The notes under the pieces were generated by a model. It was not told where the DNA came from. It made no database searches and saw only the letters and a list, made by a program, of their open reading frames with translations. Positions 1-11,970 of a stretch of 64,000 nucleotides of DNA are shown piece by piece (position 1 is the first letter of the stretch; the number at the start of each line of letters is the position of its first letter). Source of the stretch: Paratinospora sagittata (lineage: Eukaryota; Streptophyta; Magnoliopsida; Ranunculales; Menispermaceae). The translations under genes were made by a program, and so were the position numbers. Where the stretch lies: NCBI GenBank assembly GCA_035771175.1, contig CM069608.1:26294519-26358518 (forward strand), read 5' to 3'.

Positions 1-2678
1 CCACAGTCAAGCCTTCCGTTTTCCTTTTCTATCAAATCCGGAAAGAAGATGGTGATGTGTGAGCTACAGCCAGCTCAGTGAATGTTATTTACAAGTGGCA
101 TATACGTGCATTTATAAAACATGGTAAGATCATAAATCATTGAAATATCTTGATGACGAAATATATTACATACATGCTAACATAATGCATCAAGTCATAC
201 ATAAGACGATGCATAACATTTGTAGTCATGCTCATGCAATCCTAACACCTCCTGAGTATGGGGGTTTCAAGGCCTGGTGCGCGACACACAACGCCCGAAC
301 ACACACACAATACTCGTATTCTAATAGGGTTTATGGGGTTGTGCAGCACGTAGGATTAGTTTAAACTAACCTACCCATACACAAGGCATAAAACCCTCTG
401 CAGGGTACACAACTGGGATCGCCGCTAGACTTACAAGAATTTTCAAGAAGGGAATTCCAACTAGGAGCCTCAACCCGAATTGTCATCCCAATGAATTATG
501 TACAAATATATTTCATGGAAAACATTAAAACATGCATACCATAATACATAAGCATTTAAAACATTTCTATAATACAATGCCACATATAAATAATTCAAAA
601 GTAAAGGAGCACTCACACTTGATTGGCTAAGTCTAGCCAATCCAATCGCCAAAACTCTCCAATTGACTAAACAAATTCAAGATCAATCACAAGACCTGGA
701 AATAACATGATTCACACAACTGAAAATCAGTCATAAAGTGTGTCAAAATCCCATGTTCAAACTCAATCTAAAGTCAATTAGATTCTAAATTGATTACCCC
801 CTCGAGCCAATTTCCATATTGCCCAACTTGATCATTTAGACTCAATTAAACTAAGATTGACCTAAATTGAATGTAATAGGGTGATCCCATGATCCAACCA
901 CTAATATACATGAAATTCAATTATAATTAGGGTCAATTAGACTATACATCAAGTCAATTTCATCAATTGACTAAGTCTTGGTCAAAATCCCCAATTAGGC
1001 CAATATAAAACATAAGGTCAAAATGAACTAAGTCATATCAATTTAACATAGGTTCTAACATTTTAAACTCATGATTCTACTCAATTTGGGTCCAATTAAA
1101 CAATCCCCAAGTCAATTTCATTAATTGACTTGCTTTGGGTGAAAACTCCCAATTTGGGCAAAATCCCCAAATTACATGCAAAATTGCCAAAGTACATGAA
1201 AAATGCCAAATACTTAGCCTAGATCAAAATTAGTCAACCTTAGGGTGTCCATTATGAGAACCCACTGAATTCTATCATCAACAACCCTAATCATGCCCAA
1301 AAAGACCTACATTGCAATTTTTTTTTTTTCAGATTTTCAATCAAAAGCATCAAAAGCCCCAAATCTACAAATTTTCTTACATAGGCCATATTGCCAATTT
1401 TTACACTAGGCCACCATACATAGCCACAAAATTTACTGATCTAACAACGTGGTTTCATTCACAATGCCTCCTAGAACAACATAGTTGACATGCATGACTC
1501 TTGGAAAAGCCTAAGGCCATGAACCAAATAATGACCATTTACACTAAACCATATGATTTCACCATTAAAATCTCAAGCTAAATACATGAATCAGTCCCTA
1601 ATACTGATTAGTCCATCATAGATGACATGCAAAGCTCAAGTCAAAGTCTAGGTCAATAAACCAAGACTCGGTCATTAACCCTACCAATTTCTTGTTAGAA
1701 ATTGGGGTTTTTGCCTTTAGAGGGTTTCCAACACACTCTAAACCCACATATCAAACATGCAAAGCATTTGGAGAACATTTGATTTCCACGACCCCTTCAA
1801 ATCTGGGTTTCATACAATGCATGCATCAAAGCAACACTAGTATGCATGAACCAAAGAGATTGAAGGAAAAACAATGAGGGAAAACATGCAAACCTTAGGG
1901 ATTTTGAGCAAAATCCACCAACCCTAGGTTTCCTCTTCTTTTCTCCTCTCCAGCTCCTTTCTCTCTTTTCTGGCTGAGAAATGAGCAAATGGGCCTAAAA
2001 TTACGTTTTGGTTGCTTAAATAGACAAGCTTGGGCCCATAACTAAAAGTTGTCAAAAACTATCAAAAAACCAGTTTTCCTGTTGCAATACTTTCACTTAG
2101 ATAGTCAATTTCTTGCAACATACCCATCAATTTAACATCTTAACTATTCAAACGTTGAATGAGTAAGTTACCAACATTCTGGTAAACTTTCAACTTAATC
2201 CAAAGGTGGGATTGCGAGATATAACTTTTTGATCAAAACTGCATAAGAAAATCCCAAAATCCGTGAAACAGTGTTTGGAGTCTTATAACTCATAGTAGGT
2301 AACTCCGATCAAGATCTTCACCGTTCATAATGAAAATATATCATATAAGAATGAGCTGACACAATTTCAGCTCAATCAGACCACGGATCTAGGAGATCAA
2401 ACCAGTGATGTAATTTGTGACAGAAATTTCTTCCTCCATGGAGCGAGCTGCACTGGATTCAAAACACCGTTTTTGACATGTTTTGACGTCGAACGGGTAT
2501 CCGATGGTTCCGAAACTTCATGTGCACTCTTTATAACCTAAAATCATGCAAAGACACTTGAACTTACATGCTTCGAGCATCAAAATACATATATGAATAC
2601 GTATACGAATACGTATACGTGTACTCTACGGGTACGCTATGGGTCAAAATGACGTCACCTAAAGGCACGGGTGCTACA
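1..2678 (-). repeat. LTR of gypsy family G1, truncated by window start
   Basis: This stretch aligns by eye, with interruptions, to the two LTRs of the gypsy element at 17127-29110. Shared landmarks are the 'gctacagccagctcagtgaatg' type block near 63, the 'ttcttcctccatggagcgagct' type block near 2432 and the alternating ACGTATACG tract near 2598. The plus-strand right edge ends in TACA at 2678, as in the other copies, so in element orientation the LTR starts TGTAGCACCC. About 330 bp of the opposite end lies outside the window. The flank is an L1 LINE, so this LTR inserted into older LINE DNA. Whether it is a solo LTR or part of a full element cannot be told from this side. The open frame at 1692-1877 is not coding. 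Confidence 0.85.
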
Positions 2679-3368
2679 TTACGGATTCTGGCAATTTCCT
2701 TTTTGTTTTTCTTTGCTGACCACCCTAACAATGAATTGAGCTTGCTCAAACACTCTTCTTTTTTTGCTACCACTAAAGCGTTGCAGTAGCTTGGGCTCCC
2801 CCAAGCCGAAGATAACGCCTCATTAAAGCCTGGATCTTGTTGCCACACTTCTACAAAATGCACTGGCTTCAGGAGTTTTCTGAAATTCACCTCATCAGAA
2901 GATGTAACAATAGGTCGATGATCTGGAAACAAGTAATCCAGGGTTCCTCACCCTTGAACCAGGATACAAGTTCTTTCAATCCCAATTACCTAGCCAATGA
3001 TCCAGTCTAGCAGCTATAAAGTGATCACCTGTCCGCTTGTTGTTCCAGGTAAGTTTTGGCCTCGAATAGCCTAAATCCATTAGACTACATTTTTCTATTG
3101 TGCTCTGGAAGAGCTCAACACTTGATGCTTGCCTAGGAGCAGTACCACCAATCTTTTCCTGATCTTACATAATTTCATTAAAGTCATTGCCGCAAATCCA
3201 AGGTAGATCAAAAAGAAAACTAAGTCGCTGTAGTAGTTCCCATGAAGGATGACGGTTATGGTGCTTCGGGTCACCATAGAAACCAGTAAACCGCCATTTC
3301 TTATCATGAATATCTGTAATCAAAGCATCAACATGTCCCTTTGAAAAGGACTGGAATAAAGCTTTCAT
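2679..3368 (-). pseudogene. L1-type LINE endonuclease fragment
   Basis: Read on the minus strand, the sequence gives typical plant L1 ORF2 endonuclease blocks. From 3368 downwards these include GHVDALITD, WRFTGFYGDP, a conserved RHPSWELLQRLS block, LPWICGNDFNEI (catalytic DFNE motif), then a WNNKRTGDHFIAARLDHWL block and PDHRPIV (the SDH-like catalytic histidine region), followed by the linker leading to the reverse transcriptase. The usual ORF2 is about 1,300 residues. Only about 230 codons remain, with stops between 2940 and 3165. The start of the endonuclease is missing beyond 3368, and the RT part is cut off by the LTR ending at 2678. In a living element the protein nicks target DNA for target-primed reverse transcription. 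This copy is a dead fragment. Confidence 0.8.
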
Positions 3369-4346
3369 AGCTAAAACTTAGGGCTTCATGCATAGCTAGA
3401 TAAAATTGCCTATTAAACTTATTTTGTAGCTAACAAAGGGTTGCAATTATCTATGAGCAATATGTGGGAAGCAGTGGCCATTGCTATCATGGTAAATATA
3501 TAATTAAACAAAAATAATGATAAAAAATTCCTTTATTTATACCATTATAATGTAAAATGTTTAAAGGTCGCAATGCGATCATTTTTACCTTTCTTCCCAA
3601 AAATATCTTTAGAATTTTATTGTTATTTTAAATTTTAGAATATGATTTTAGTAATAATGGGCAATCTAGAGTTTAATATTTTGACTATTTTGACTATTCT
3701 CATAATCTTCTCCACTTTTTAAGGCTTAAATTCCTTTTTTATTATTTTTTATTATTTCTATTTTAATTTAAATAAATAAAAAACTCTAAAATTTAATTAT
3801 ATTAATAAAAATAGTTATACTTGAAAATTCATAAAACTTAAAATTTTGTTCATAATTAATAGTGGAATTAGTATTCTCTTAATAATATTATAGATCTAAA
3901 TTCGCACACTTCTAATGCATTTACTCATTTTGAACTAAAAGTTTTCTAATACCCTTTTTTTTAATATTAAAAATTGAAAAAAAGAGAGGAAAACCAGGTA
4001 ATTTGATATTTATACTTTTAATTCTATTGAACTTGTAAAATTAATGTTCATGGAATCATCACGTGGAGAATCTATTGATGTACAGAATTATCTAATTTGA
4101 TATTTATACTTTTAATTCTTTGAACCTTAGCTATTTATATCAGCGGGAGAGTGAGTTTTCATCATTTATTTACATTCAAACAAATAATTGTTGGGAAAAA
4201 CATCAATATATAATAAAAAGGTTGACTTGAATCTTAATTAATAATTTAGATGCATGGGTTTATATAGTACAATCCCTTAAATAAAGAACAATAAATACAA
4301 TCATAAAATGAACACTTCTAAGTTTTGAGATTTTTTTAATGTTTAA
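3369..4346. other. AT-rich intergenic stretch, no gene seen
   Basis: No open frame with recognisable coding content on either strand. The sequence is strongly AT-rich with many short homopolymers. The only structure I see is a 27-bp direct repeat, TAATTTGATATTTATAC... at 3999-4025 and again at 4093-4119, 94 bp apart. Confidence 0.7.
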
Positions 4347-4568
4347 TGTTGGAGATAATTAATCTAGATTAATTATGCTTTATTAGAGCTTTTGTCTAAT
4401 TAGGATTTTGGGTATGCGTCTAATTAGAAGGTTGAGTTTGTGTTTGAGTAAAATTACTTATTGTATCAGGATTTAGATTTTCGTGTTTATAAATACCAGT
4501 AGGTTGTAATAATAAGTAAAAAGAGAAATAAAGTATTCTCCCCACTTTATTTATTTTTAGATCTAACA
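4347..4568 (+). mobile_element. Ty1/copia solo LTR, 222 bp
   Basis: A compact LTR with standard parts: it starts TGTTGGAGATAA and ends TCTAACA, so it has the TG...CA termini. It has a TATA box (TATAAATA, 4488-4495), then a pyrimidine-rich and AATAAA-bearing R region (GAAATAAAG near 4526). The flanks look like a 5-bp target duplication with one mismatch, tttaa (4342-4346) against tttac (4569-4573). No primer-binding site follows it and no polypurine tract precedes it, so it is a solo LTR left by recombination between the two LTRs of a full element. The size and start are typical of small copia LTRs. Assignment to a named lineage is not possible here. Confidence 0.8.
4488..4495 (+). promoter_or_regulatory. 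TATA box of the copia solo LTR
   Basis: TATAAATA lies 141 bp inside the 222-bp LTR, with the expected transcribed R region after it. It would drive transcription rightward, where no gene is seen. Confidence 0.6.
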
Positions 4569-7500
4569 TTTACTAGCACAATTATTTGATTAAAATCAAT
4601 TTCATAAACTACAAACTCTCTTCTTCTTCTTTTTTTTTTTTTTTTTTTAATCCAAAAAACCAATTCCCTAGGATCTTATTCAAATTTGGTAATTAAGGAT
4701 GTTTAGATTAGAATTTAGAAAACTTTGAATAGAAAAACTTAAAAGAGAGTTTTTAAAGTAATGATTTTTGGAAAACAAAGAAAAAAAAATTGTTTCTTAG
4801 TTTCCTTCACAAAATTTAACTTAACTAAAAAATATCTTTTTACTTTTTTGAAAACCAAGTCAACCAAACCTTTATATTCGTGGAATCACGGTCTCAAAAA
4901 TAGTGTTATGTTTTTGAATCTAAATTCAAGCATGCCCTAATTAATACCTTCTAGCTACATTCTACAATGGTTAAGCTATATTGAATGGCTCTGTTTAGGA
5001 GCATGTATGCATTTTTAGCTGAAAACGTTTGAGGGAGCTTCACAAAAAGGCTAAAATATTGCATTTGAAACCCAAAAGCGGTTGTGACTTTCTCCACACT
5101 CCCAAACAGTGCCTATATTGTATCTTGTTTGAATCCAAAAATAGCTTTTGTAACGTAGAGGAAATGGTCTGTATATTTAACTTTTCATACCCATTTCTCA
5201 TTAGATCTACATGAGCGGGCATCTTGTAGAGTATGCGGGCACGCCATTTTACCTAAGAAACATTAGAAGATGATAAAAAATCTTAAAAAAAAAATCTACA
5301 AGTCTCAAGAGTGCATAAATACATTGACAGAATGTACACTACCGAGTCTAATACTTTTTACAATTAAGCAACCTGATCTCATGCCCTTGCACAAAATCAA
5401 GAGCAATGGGGGGCAAGGTGGCAAGGTGGCAAGGTGTCAAGATGTCTTGTTCTTGAGACTACAAAAGTTTAATATATATATATTCATGCACTTTATGGAC
5501 CTCCAAAACTGAGGAGTATTCACTCACCTCACCTCACCTCACCTCACCGCTCCTCCATAAGTAGTGATCTTATGACTTCAAATAAAATATTATGAAAAGG
5601 GCCAAAAAATCAAACCCTACCCCATTAAAAAGCTAAAACAAGAACTTCACTTCATTGGAGTAATTTTGGCTTAAATGTGGGACACCATGGCCCTACTCTG
5701 CATGGGCATAATGATGAGTAAGAACAAATTAGAATTATAATAATAATAATAATAATAAAAAGAACATTTGGTGGCCAAACCTGCAAGCTTTTATCTCTGA
5801 ACTAACCCCAACCATTACTACTTAAAGATATTAACTACTATATTATATGTATATATAAACTTTGATATGCATAAGGAAGTTAGCTATAGAAGAAGCTTTT
5901 GCCTAATTAGTACTTCAAAAGGTTTGAGAAAAACTGTTGCAATAATTGTGTCTGAGTACTGTATGAGAAGATGGACCTTCCCTTCCTCATAATAGAAATT
6001 AGAAATTAAAGTAGAAGAGTACTGTGGTTATAAAATTATACATGGCATGGTTGAAACTTGAATAAATTAGACTAAAATTAGACTACCCTTTAGAGTACTT
6101 TTAAAAATTATTTATTTAGTTTTTCTTCAATTTTTGAATTTTTTATTTTTATTAAAAAATTTTGGGTTTGTTGGTGAGTTGCAGAAGAACATGTATATAT
6201 GCCACCCAGTAGTAGTGATTGTGGATGAAATTAATGGGTTTGTGGGTCTTCTGAGCATGCACTGATATTAGTCGGTCACGCTTTAATTAGAACACCATAT
6301 GCCCACCACCTCATGCTGTTCAAACGCCCTCCCACACCCTTCTGCGTTCATTCTTTCTAGGTAGAGAGAGAATATATGAGAAAGAGGAGCCTTCAAACTC
6401 AAGCTTCCTTCTCTTTTTCATTTTTTTTATTAGAAAAACTTGTTTTGTTTTAATTTAACCCTTTAGGGAATGATTACATGAAGGTGACCTTATTATGTAG
6501 TTAATTCTACATGTGTTCCAATAATACAAGAACTATATATTTGTTTCTTTGTAGCTAGACAACCGAATCATACATGCTCCCTTGTATATCTATCTTTCTT
6601 TGGCATCCAAGCGACATGCCGAGGTATTTTTGCATATATAAATATATTTTTATATTAATATAAATTAAAAAAATTAAAATATAAGTGTATTTTAATCATA
6701 AGAATTACCAATAAAATCTTATTTTATCTTTTATAAAAAGATTGATTTTCAAGTTGTAAAAGATATATTTGTAATTTAATAATCTAACAAAAAGATATAT
6801 AAGAGAAAGGGAAAAGAGAGAGACAAAGGTAGACAACTTGGAATTTGGAAAGACAACTAAAAACTCTCAAGATTATGTCACTTGTCACTAATAGCTAGCT
6901 CTAGTTGTAAGTATAAATTATTAGATAGTATTAGATTAGATCAAATTAGATTACAAGTAATATATGTTTCATCATATGTAAATAATGAATGTTGTTTTTA
7001 TAGAAAATATTCAAATTGTCCTTTGTAAAATACAAATGTGTTTCCTAATTAATAAAAAATAGAATAATAAATAAAAAGATGGCGTTGGAAGTATAATTTG
7101 AGAAAGTGATGACGTCACCTTTATTACTTTGAATATCTATATATTGGATATATAATACTATTTTTGGTGGTAATATTTCATTTTAATTGAAAAATAAAGT
7201 GGGGCCTCTACGATGGTACTCTTTTTGTCCTTTAGTACATCCATGTTTGACCAATCACAAGACACCGTACCCATTTGGTTTTCATTATTGAGCTTGACTA
7301 TCTATCTATCTATATATATACGTTTTGTACCCCAATTTTTAATTAATGACACATTTGCAAGAACTCAATTCACATAAATAGAAAATTAGTCAATGTGCTT
7401 TTACATATATAACTATTTTTTTTTAATTTCTAGAAAAAATCGTTTAATTTAACTAGTATTATATTTGAGAGCTTTTTCAAAATATTTTTAGAGCAAAAAT

Positions 7501-9569
7501 ACTTTTAGAAATATTTGACAACACTTGTTTCTAATAAAATAATAATGAAAAAAAAAAAAGTTTTTAGCTTTTAGAAAAAGCTGTGAAAGACCAACTTATT
7601 CTCAAAAACATTTTTTCTAAAAGTTTTTATTAGAAAAACACAATTGGAGAAATTCTCTGACAGGGCATTCGTAAGAGTTTATGTTGAAAATAAACTGACA
7701 TGTAAATCTTATTGAAAATATTCTCATATGTAAATAATTACATATCCAAATACAAACAATGAACCTTATAAAACTATAAACAAGTGAAGTATATAAAATA
7801 TGTCCTAATTTGTTTACAACTTAATTCAATTCAATTATTACCTTTTTCGAATAGATTAACTTCGCTACATAAACATGTTTTCTCTATTCTGTTTTATCAC
7901 AAGCTTAGTCAATATTTCTATCATAAGTAATTATATTTTTTATAATTATTTTTGTTTATATAACTCTATAATACATTATCGTTTTGTCACTATTCCTAAT
8001 TCTTACATATATATTTTTATTTATAAATTTTAATTTTTTACAATGTGAGAAGCACGAAATAAAGTTTCATTTGGAAGTACCCTACTATTTTGGTACAGAA
8101 GCATAGCACGAATAGAATTCTCATTCACGTGTCTGTAGGCCAATTGAGCAAGAAAAGTGTCTAATTGCATACCCTAGAGCACCGGATCACCAATAGCCAC
8201 GAGCGACCCCAAAAAACACAGCTTTTTCAAGCGTTTTGTAAGGCACCGTGGGTGCAGCAAGTATAAGGAAAAAGGGAGATTCTTATTAAAACGAAAATAA
8301 AATAAAATAAAAAAAAAAGGAAAAAAGGAAGAGGAAAGTAAAAGAAGAAGAAGAAAAAAAAGGTAAAGGTGGAAAAAGAAAATAAAAACGGAAAATTGGA
8401 CAACATAGAATCAACAAGAAGAATAATTTAAATTAAAACATAATCATGTTTTTATTATTTGAATAGAAATTTCTTTTATTTATATAATACCACCTTTCTA
8501 ATAACTCAATTTAACGATGTCTTTTTTGAACTACATGAGATTGACTAATTTTTCCCTATGAACGCATATTCTACTTAAATTAATTCAATTAAGTCTTTTT
8601 ACAATTACATAAGGTTAGTTACATGAATATGTTTCTTCCACTCCGTTTTACCAAGTGAAAAATGCGTTGATTGACCAGTCTAGTAAAATGAAGATAAGTT
8701 TAAGTTTGAGTCATATCACTTTTATTAATAAATAGATAATTATAAACTCCTTATTTGCACTCATATCTTACTAGGCCTAAAATTAGGTTTTAAACATTAA
8801 TAAAGTGGGAGCGGCCACTATGTACCTCATCGGCACGACCATGTTGTGGTGGCGTAGGAGACACGCCGACATTGACTAGGGACTTCCTCAAGCCATGGGA
8901 TAAAACGTTGGACTATTTCTCGAAAAGTGGTTTGTCACCCTCTTAAATAGCTTAAAGTATATTATGTATAAATATCTATAAATAAATAAAAGGCAACAAA
9001 AGTATTGTATAATCCAAAAAAAAGAGGAAAAGTGTGAAAGTAGTTAATTATGCATTATTAAAACATCTTGAGTTGGTGTATAAGATGTAATTAGCTTATG
9101 AAGATATATGGACATCTTAAGTTGGTGTGTAAGATGTATGTGACAGATAATACGTTCCACCAGCAAAAGTTGTAATCAATAGTTTGTCATCCTTGTACAA
9201 ATTCAATTTAGATTGAGATAATTAATTTAACTAAGTACTCTAGATGTAAAGGAGGTTACCACATTCTTTCAAAAATAAACTCAAGTTCTAATGTAAAGTT
9301 AAAATTCGCTTTACTCAAAGAGTTAAATATTACTTGCATTATAAGAGTTTTATGCCTCAAGACTTGAAAAATTTTCATTAGTTGGATGGATTATAAACAC
9401 TGAATCATTAATGTCTTGGATTAAGAAGTATAATGCTGAATAAACGGGTTTGTGAAAATGAACACTAATTAATTTGGGTAGCAATTTTTAGGATTTTCAT
9501 CTTTCCATTTAGTACTTAGGATCTCTTTCACATTTTTGTTAAGGGACTAGCGAAATGCTAGTAGGGGAG
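4569..9569. other. AT-rich intergenic DNA with simple repeats; no gene supported
   Basis: Five kilobases without a convincing reading frame, and the few short open frames have no recognisable motif. Simple-sequence items: poly-T at 4630-4648; a (CACCT)n run at 5524-5547; an (AAT)n run at 5735-5757; (CTAT)n running into (TA)n at 7296-7320; a purine-rich run at 8287-8400. A diverged direct repeat of about 85 bp may link 7818-7905 with 8572-8655 (shared blocks around TTAATTCAATT, ACATGTTT/ATATGTTT and CTGTTTTA/CCGTTTTA). Around 7110-7330 there are TGACGTCA, CCAATCAC and a TATA-rich run that resemble a promoter, but no gene follows. The part from about 9170 to 9569 probably belongs to the 3' noncoding region of the gypsy element whose LTR starts at 9570. 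Confidence 0.6.
8287..8400 (+). repeat. Purine-rich low-complexity tract
   Basis: About 114 bp of nearly pure A and G on the plus strand, made of AAATA, GGAAAA and GAAGAA units with few pyrimidines. It carries no coding signal. Such tracts can adopt unusual DNA structure, but here it is simply recorded as strand-asymmetric low-complexity sequence. Confidence 0.7.
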
Positions 9570-11856
9570 TGTGATAAAATTGTAATTTTGTATTTTTCAT
9601 CCTAATTTTTAGTTATTTTAGGTTTAAAAAAATAAAAAAAATAAAGAATAAAAAATTCTTTAGGTCACATTGTTGAATTTTTAGGACATTTCAGGCTACT
9701 TTAACAATGCATTTTTAGGAAAAACATTTTTTTTTGGAGTTAAAGGTCGTTGAACTTTTATTTAATTTTATTCACTTTTTAGGGTCAAAAGGTTTTCGAG
9801 GTTCCAATATCACTTTTTTTTTTGTTGGAATAATTTTTGGATAGTTCTCTAGAGCATTTTTCTTTTATAAAACATATGTTTGTTCTCACTTGGTCTTTAA
9901 GTATTATATTTTCAGATCCAAAAATAATTCCTAAAGTATCAAAGGAGGAAATTTCATGCTTCTAGAAGATTCACACCACACATGTACACGCTCATGGGCT
10001 AGATGCAAAGAATTTAAGCTACCATGTCCAATAAGATTAAATTATATCAATCCGAATCCGTTTGATTGAGTTCCTACCTTCTTAAAGATGTTGAACAAAG
10101 AGGTCCACGTGGTTGCAACTAGGGATGTAACGGGTTGGGTTGGAGCCAAATCCTAACCCAATCCAACCTAACCTAGTTCGGGTTGGGTTGGCCATTCGGG
10201 TTGAAAATCTTTAAATGGGTTAAATTATACTTGTAAATTTCACATACAAATTCTATACTAATAGACATCAAGAATGTAATGTTTCAATTTCAAATACAAC
10301 CATATCAATATGTAAATTTGACAACCATTTCAAATTAACCATAAATATCAAGACATTTTAAATAAATCACATTTATCCACCACCATATCATAATATGACA
10401 AATACAAATTGAGAAGAGTTTCATCAAAAAAGTTCCAAAAGAGTTTCATTACAACCACTAATACAAATTCCAGACAGTTTAAAGTAGCATAAAGTTGTTA
10501 ATAACACGAAAGATTGATGAGTTTGAGCCACTGCTAAGCTTCAATCTCCATATAGAACGAGAGTGAAAAAGAATTTTTAGAGTTAGGGTTATTAATTGGT
10601 TTGGTTGGGTTGAGTTGGGTTAGGTCGGGCTTTTAGGCTCCCAACCCATGACCCCAAACCAAACTAGTTCGGGTTGGAATTTTTCAACCCAACCCAATCC
10701 AAACACATAGCCAACCCAACCCAACACGTTGGATTTGGTTCCGTTGGGTCGGGTTGGTCAGGTTGGCTTACACACCTAGTTGCAACCTTTTGCTGATATT
10801 AAGCCTTGATGAAGATCTAATTGAGTCCAAATCAACTCATTTATGATCCAAGGAAAAAATATGTCATATGCCAAAAAGATGAAAATAGAAACTTCTCTAC
10901 AGACACAATTTTCATCCTATTTTGTTTACTATTGAGAATCTTTATGTAATTTTAAAAAAATGTCATTTTTAGAGGTTGTAGATAATATTAAGTTTATAAA
11001 GTTGGTGGGTGTATTTTTGGAAACAAAGAGGCGGGCACATCTTTACGAAATCTCAATCTCTCTTTTATTATTATTTTAATTAGTATTGTTATTTTGTTTA
11101 AAAGTTTAGAACTTTGAAGTAATCTAGAAGTTTGATCGGTGTATGATTCAAGGCTAAGGTAGGGTGACAATACCTTAGGCCTTGAATCTTTGTAAGTTTT
11201 TCTTTTTTCATTTAATAAAGATTATTCGTTTTTTTTTTAATTGTTGACTAGTTCTTTCTCTTGTTATTTTCTTTTTATTTTCAGTCACTTGCATGCTTCA
11301 TGTACTTTGCTTTTTTAATTTTTTATTTTAGTTATCATCTTTATTGCATTTTGGGTCTTGAATTTTTTTATTTGAAGTTCTTTTTAGTTCTTGAATCACT
11401 TTGGTAGCATTTTAGAGTTTTATTTTCTTGTCGTTCTTAGGGTTTTAAATTAAAAGTCTTTATTTTTATTTTTTTAAAGTTTTAAGCATTTAGGTTAGTG
11501 ACTTAAATCTTACTTTCAATATTATTTTGATAGGCTTAAATGTGTTCTCACAGTTTAGGTTTTTTTTTTTTTTTAGGTTTTCAAATTTTGTTTTTTCTTG
11601 TTTGTTCATTTTTCATGCATAGGTTAGATTTCAAATTTCTACAATTTAATTTATTTATTTAGTTGTTTTATATTGAACTTAGGTTGTTAGAAACCACATT
11701 TCCTTTGCTTTGACTTATACAGTATATGAATAATTAAATTTATTTCCTGAAAAAAGTATTTTCTCCAATCCTTATGGATCAATCTCGTCTATTGCTATAA
11801 CTTACCTTATGCACTTGCAAGTATATAATTTGATATGTTCAAAAGATCACATCTGG
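9570..11856 (+). repeat. Probable Athila/Tat-like gypsy LTR, interrupted by a MITE
   Basis: The start TGTGATAAAATTG at 9570 directly follows a polypurine-like block (GTAGGGGAG, 9561-9569) and a 'ctagcgaaatgctag' phrase, a layout typical of the 3' internal end and LTR start of plant Athila/Tat gypsy elements. Near the other end, 11763-11856 has the typical 'caatccttatgg...cttgcaag' run seen near the ends of such LTRs. A related copy lies inverted at 11971-12070. The right boundary is not sharp: a candidate end is the ACA near 11850. The hAT MITE at 10120-10778 sits inside. Removing it leaves about 1.6 kb. No gag or pol of this element is in the window. Confidence 0.5.
10120..10778. mobile_element. 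Nonautonomous hAT-type MITE, 659 bp
   Basis: The element is flanked by a perfect 8-bp duplication, GTTGCAAC, at 10112-10119 and 10779-10786, the size made by hAT transposases. Terminal inverted repeats are TAGGGATGTAA on the left and TTACACACCTA on the right, 9 of 11 matching after reverse complement. Subterminal regions (10131-10205 and 10594-10770) are packed with GGGTT/AACCC pentamers in both orientations, which would pair across the element. The centre is AT-rich and noncoding, so transposition must have relied on a hAT transposase encoded elsewhere. It inserted into the LTR-like sequence starting at 9570. Confidence 0.85.
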
Positions 11857-11970
11857 TTATTGAAGCTAAAGATATATGAGAAATAGTTAAAAGTTTTTTT
11901 TACTGCCAAGGCAGACATCCAACTATGAGAGCTTTGATGTTAAATTAATTTGTTCTTTTCTCTTTTTGGA

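Noticed and set aside
5029..5214. 61-codon open frame as a small protein gene
   Set aside because: Open on both strands, no motif, average length for chance in this base composition.
5524..5547. (CACCT)n as a satellite array
   Set aside because: Only about five units, a simple microsatellite.
6300..6450. 5' untranslated region of a host gene (CCACACCC, GAGAGAGAAT, pyrimidine run)
   Set aside because: Looks leader-like, but no reading frame or splice-site pattern leads from it.
7090..7330. Promoter of a host gene (TGACGTCA, CCAATCAC, TATA-rich run)
   Set aside because: No coding sequence or exon-like open frame follows for several kilobases on either strand.
3400..9569. Known microRNA precursors
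   Set aside because: I looked by eye for the conserved miR156-408 mature sequences on both strands and saw none. This is not a complete search.
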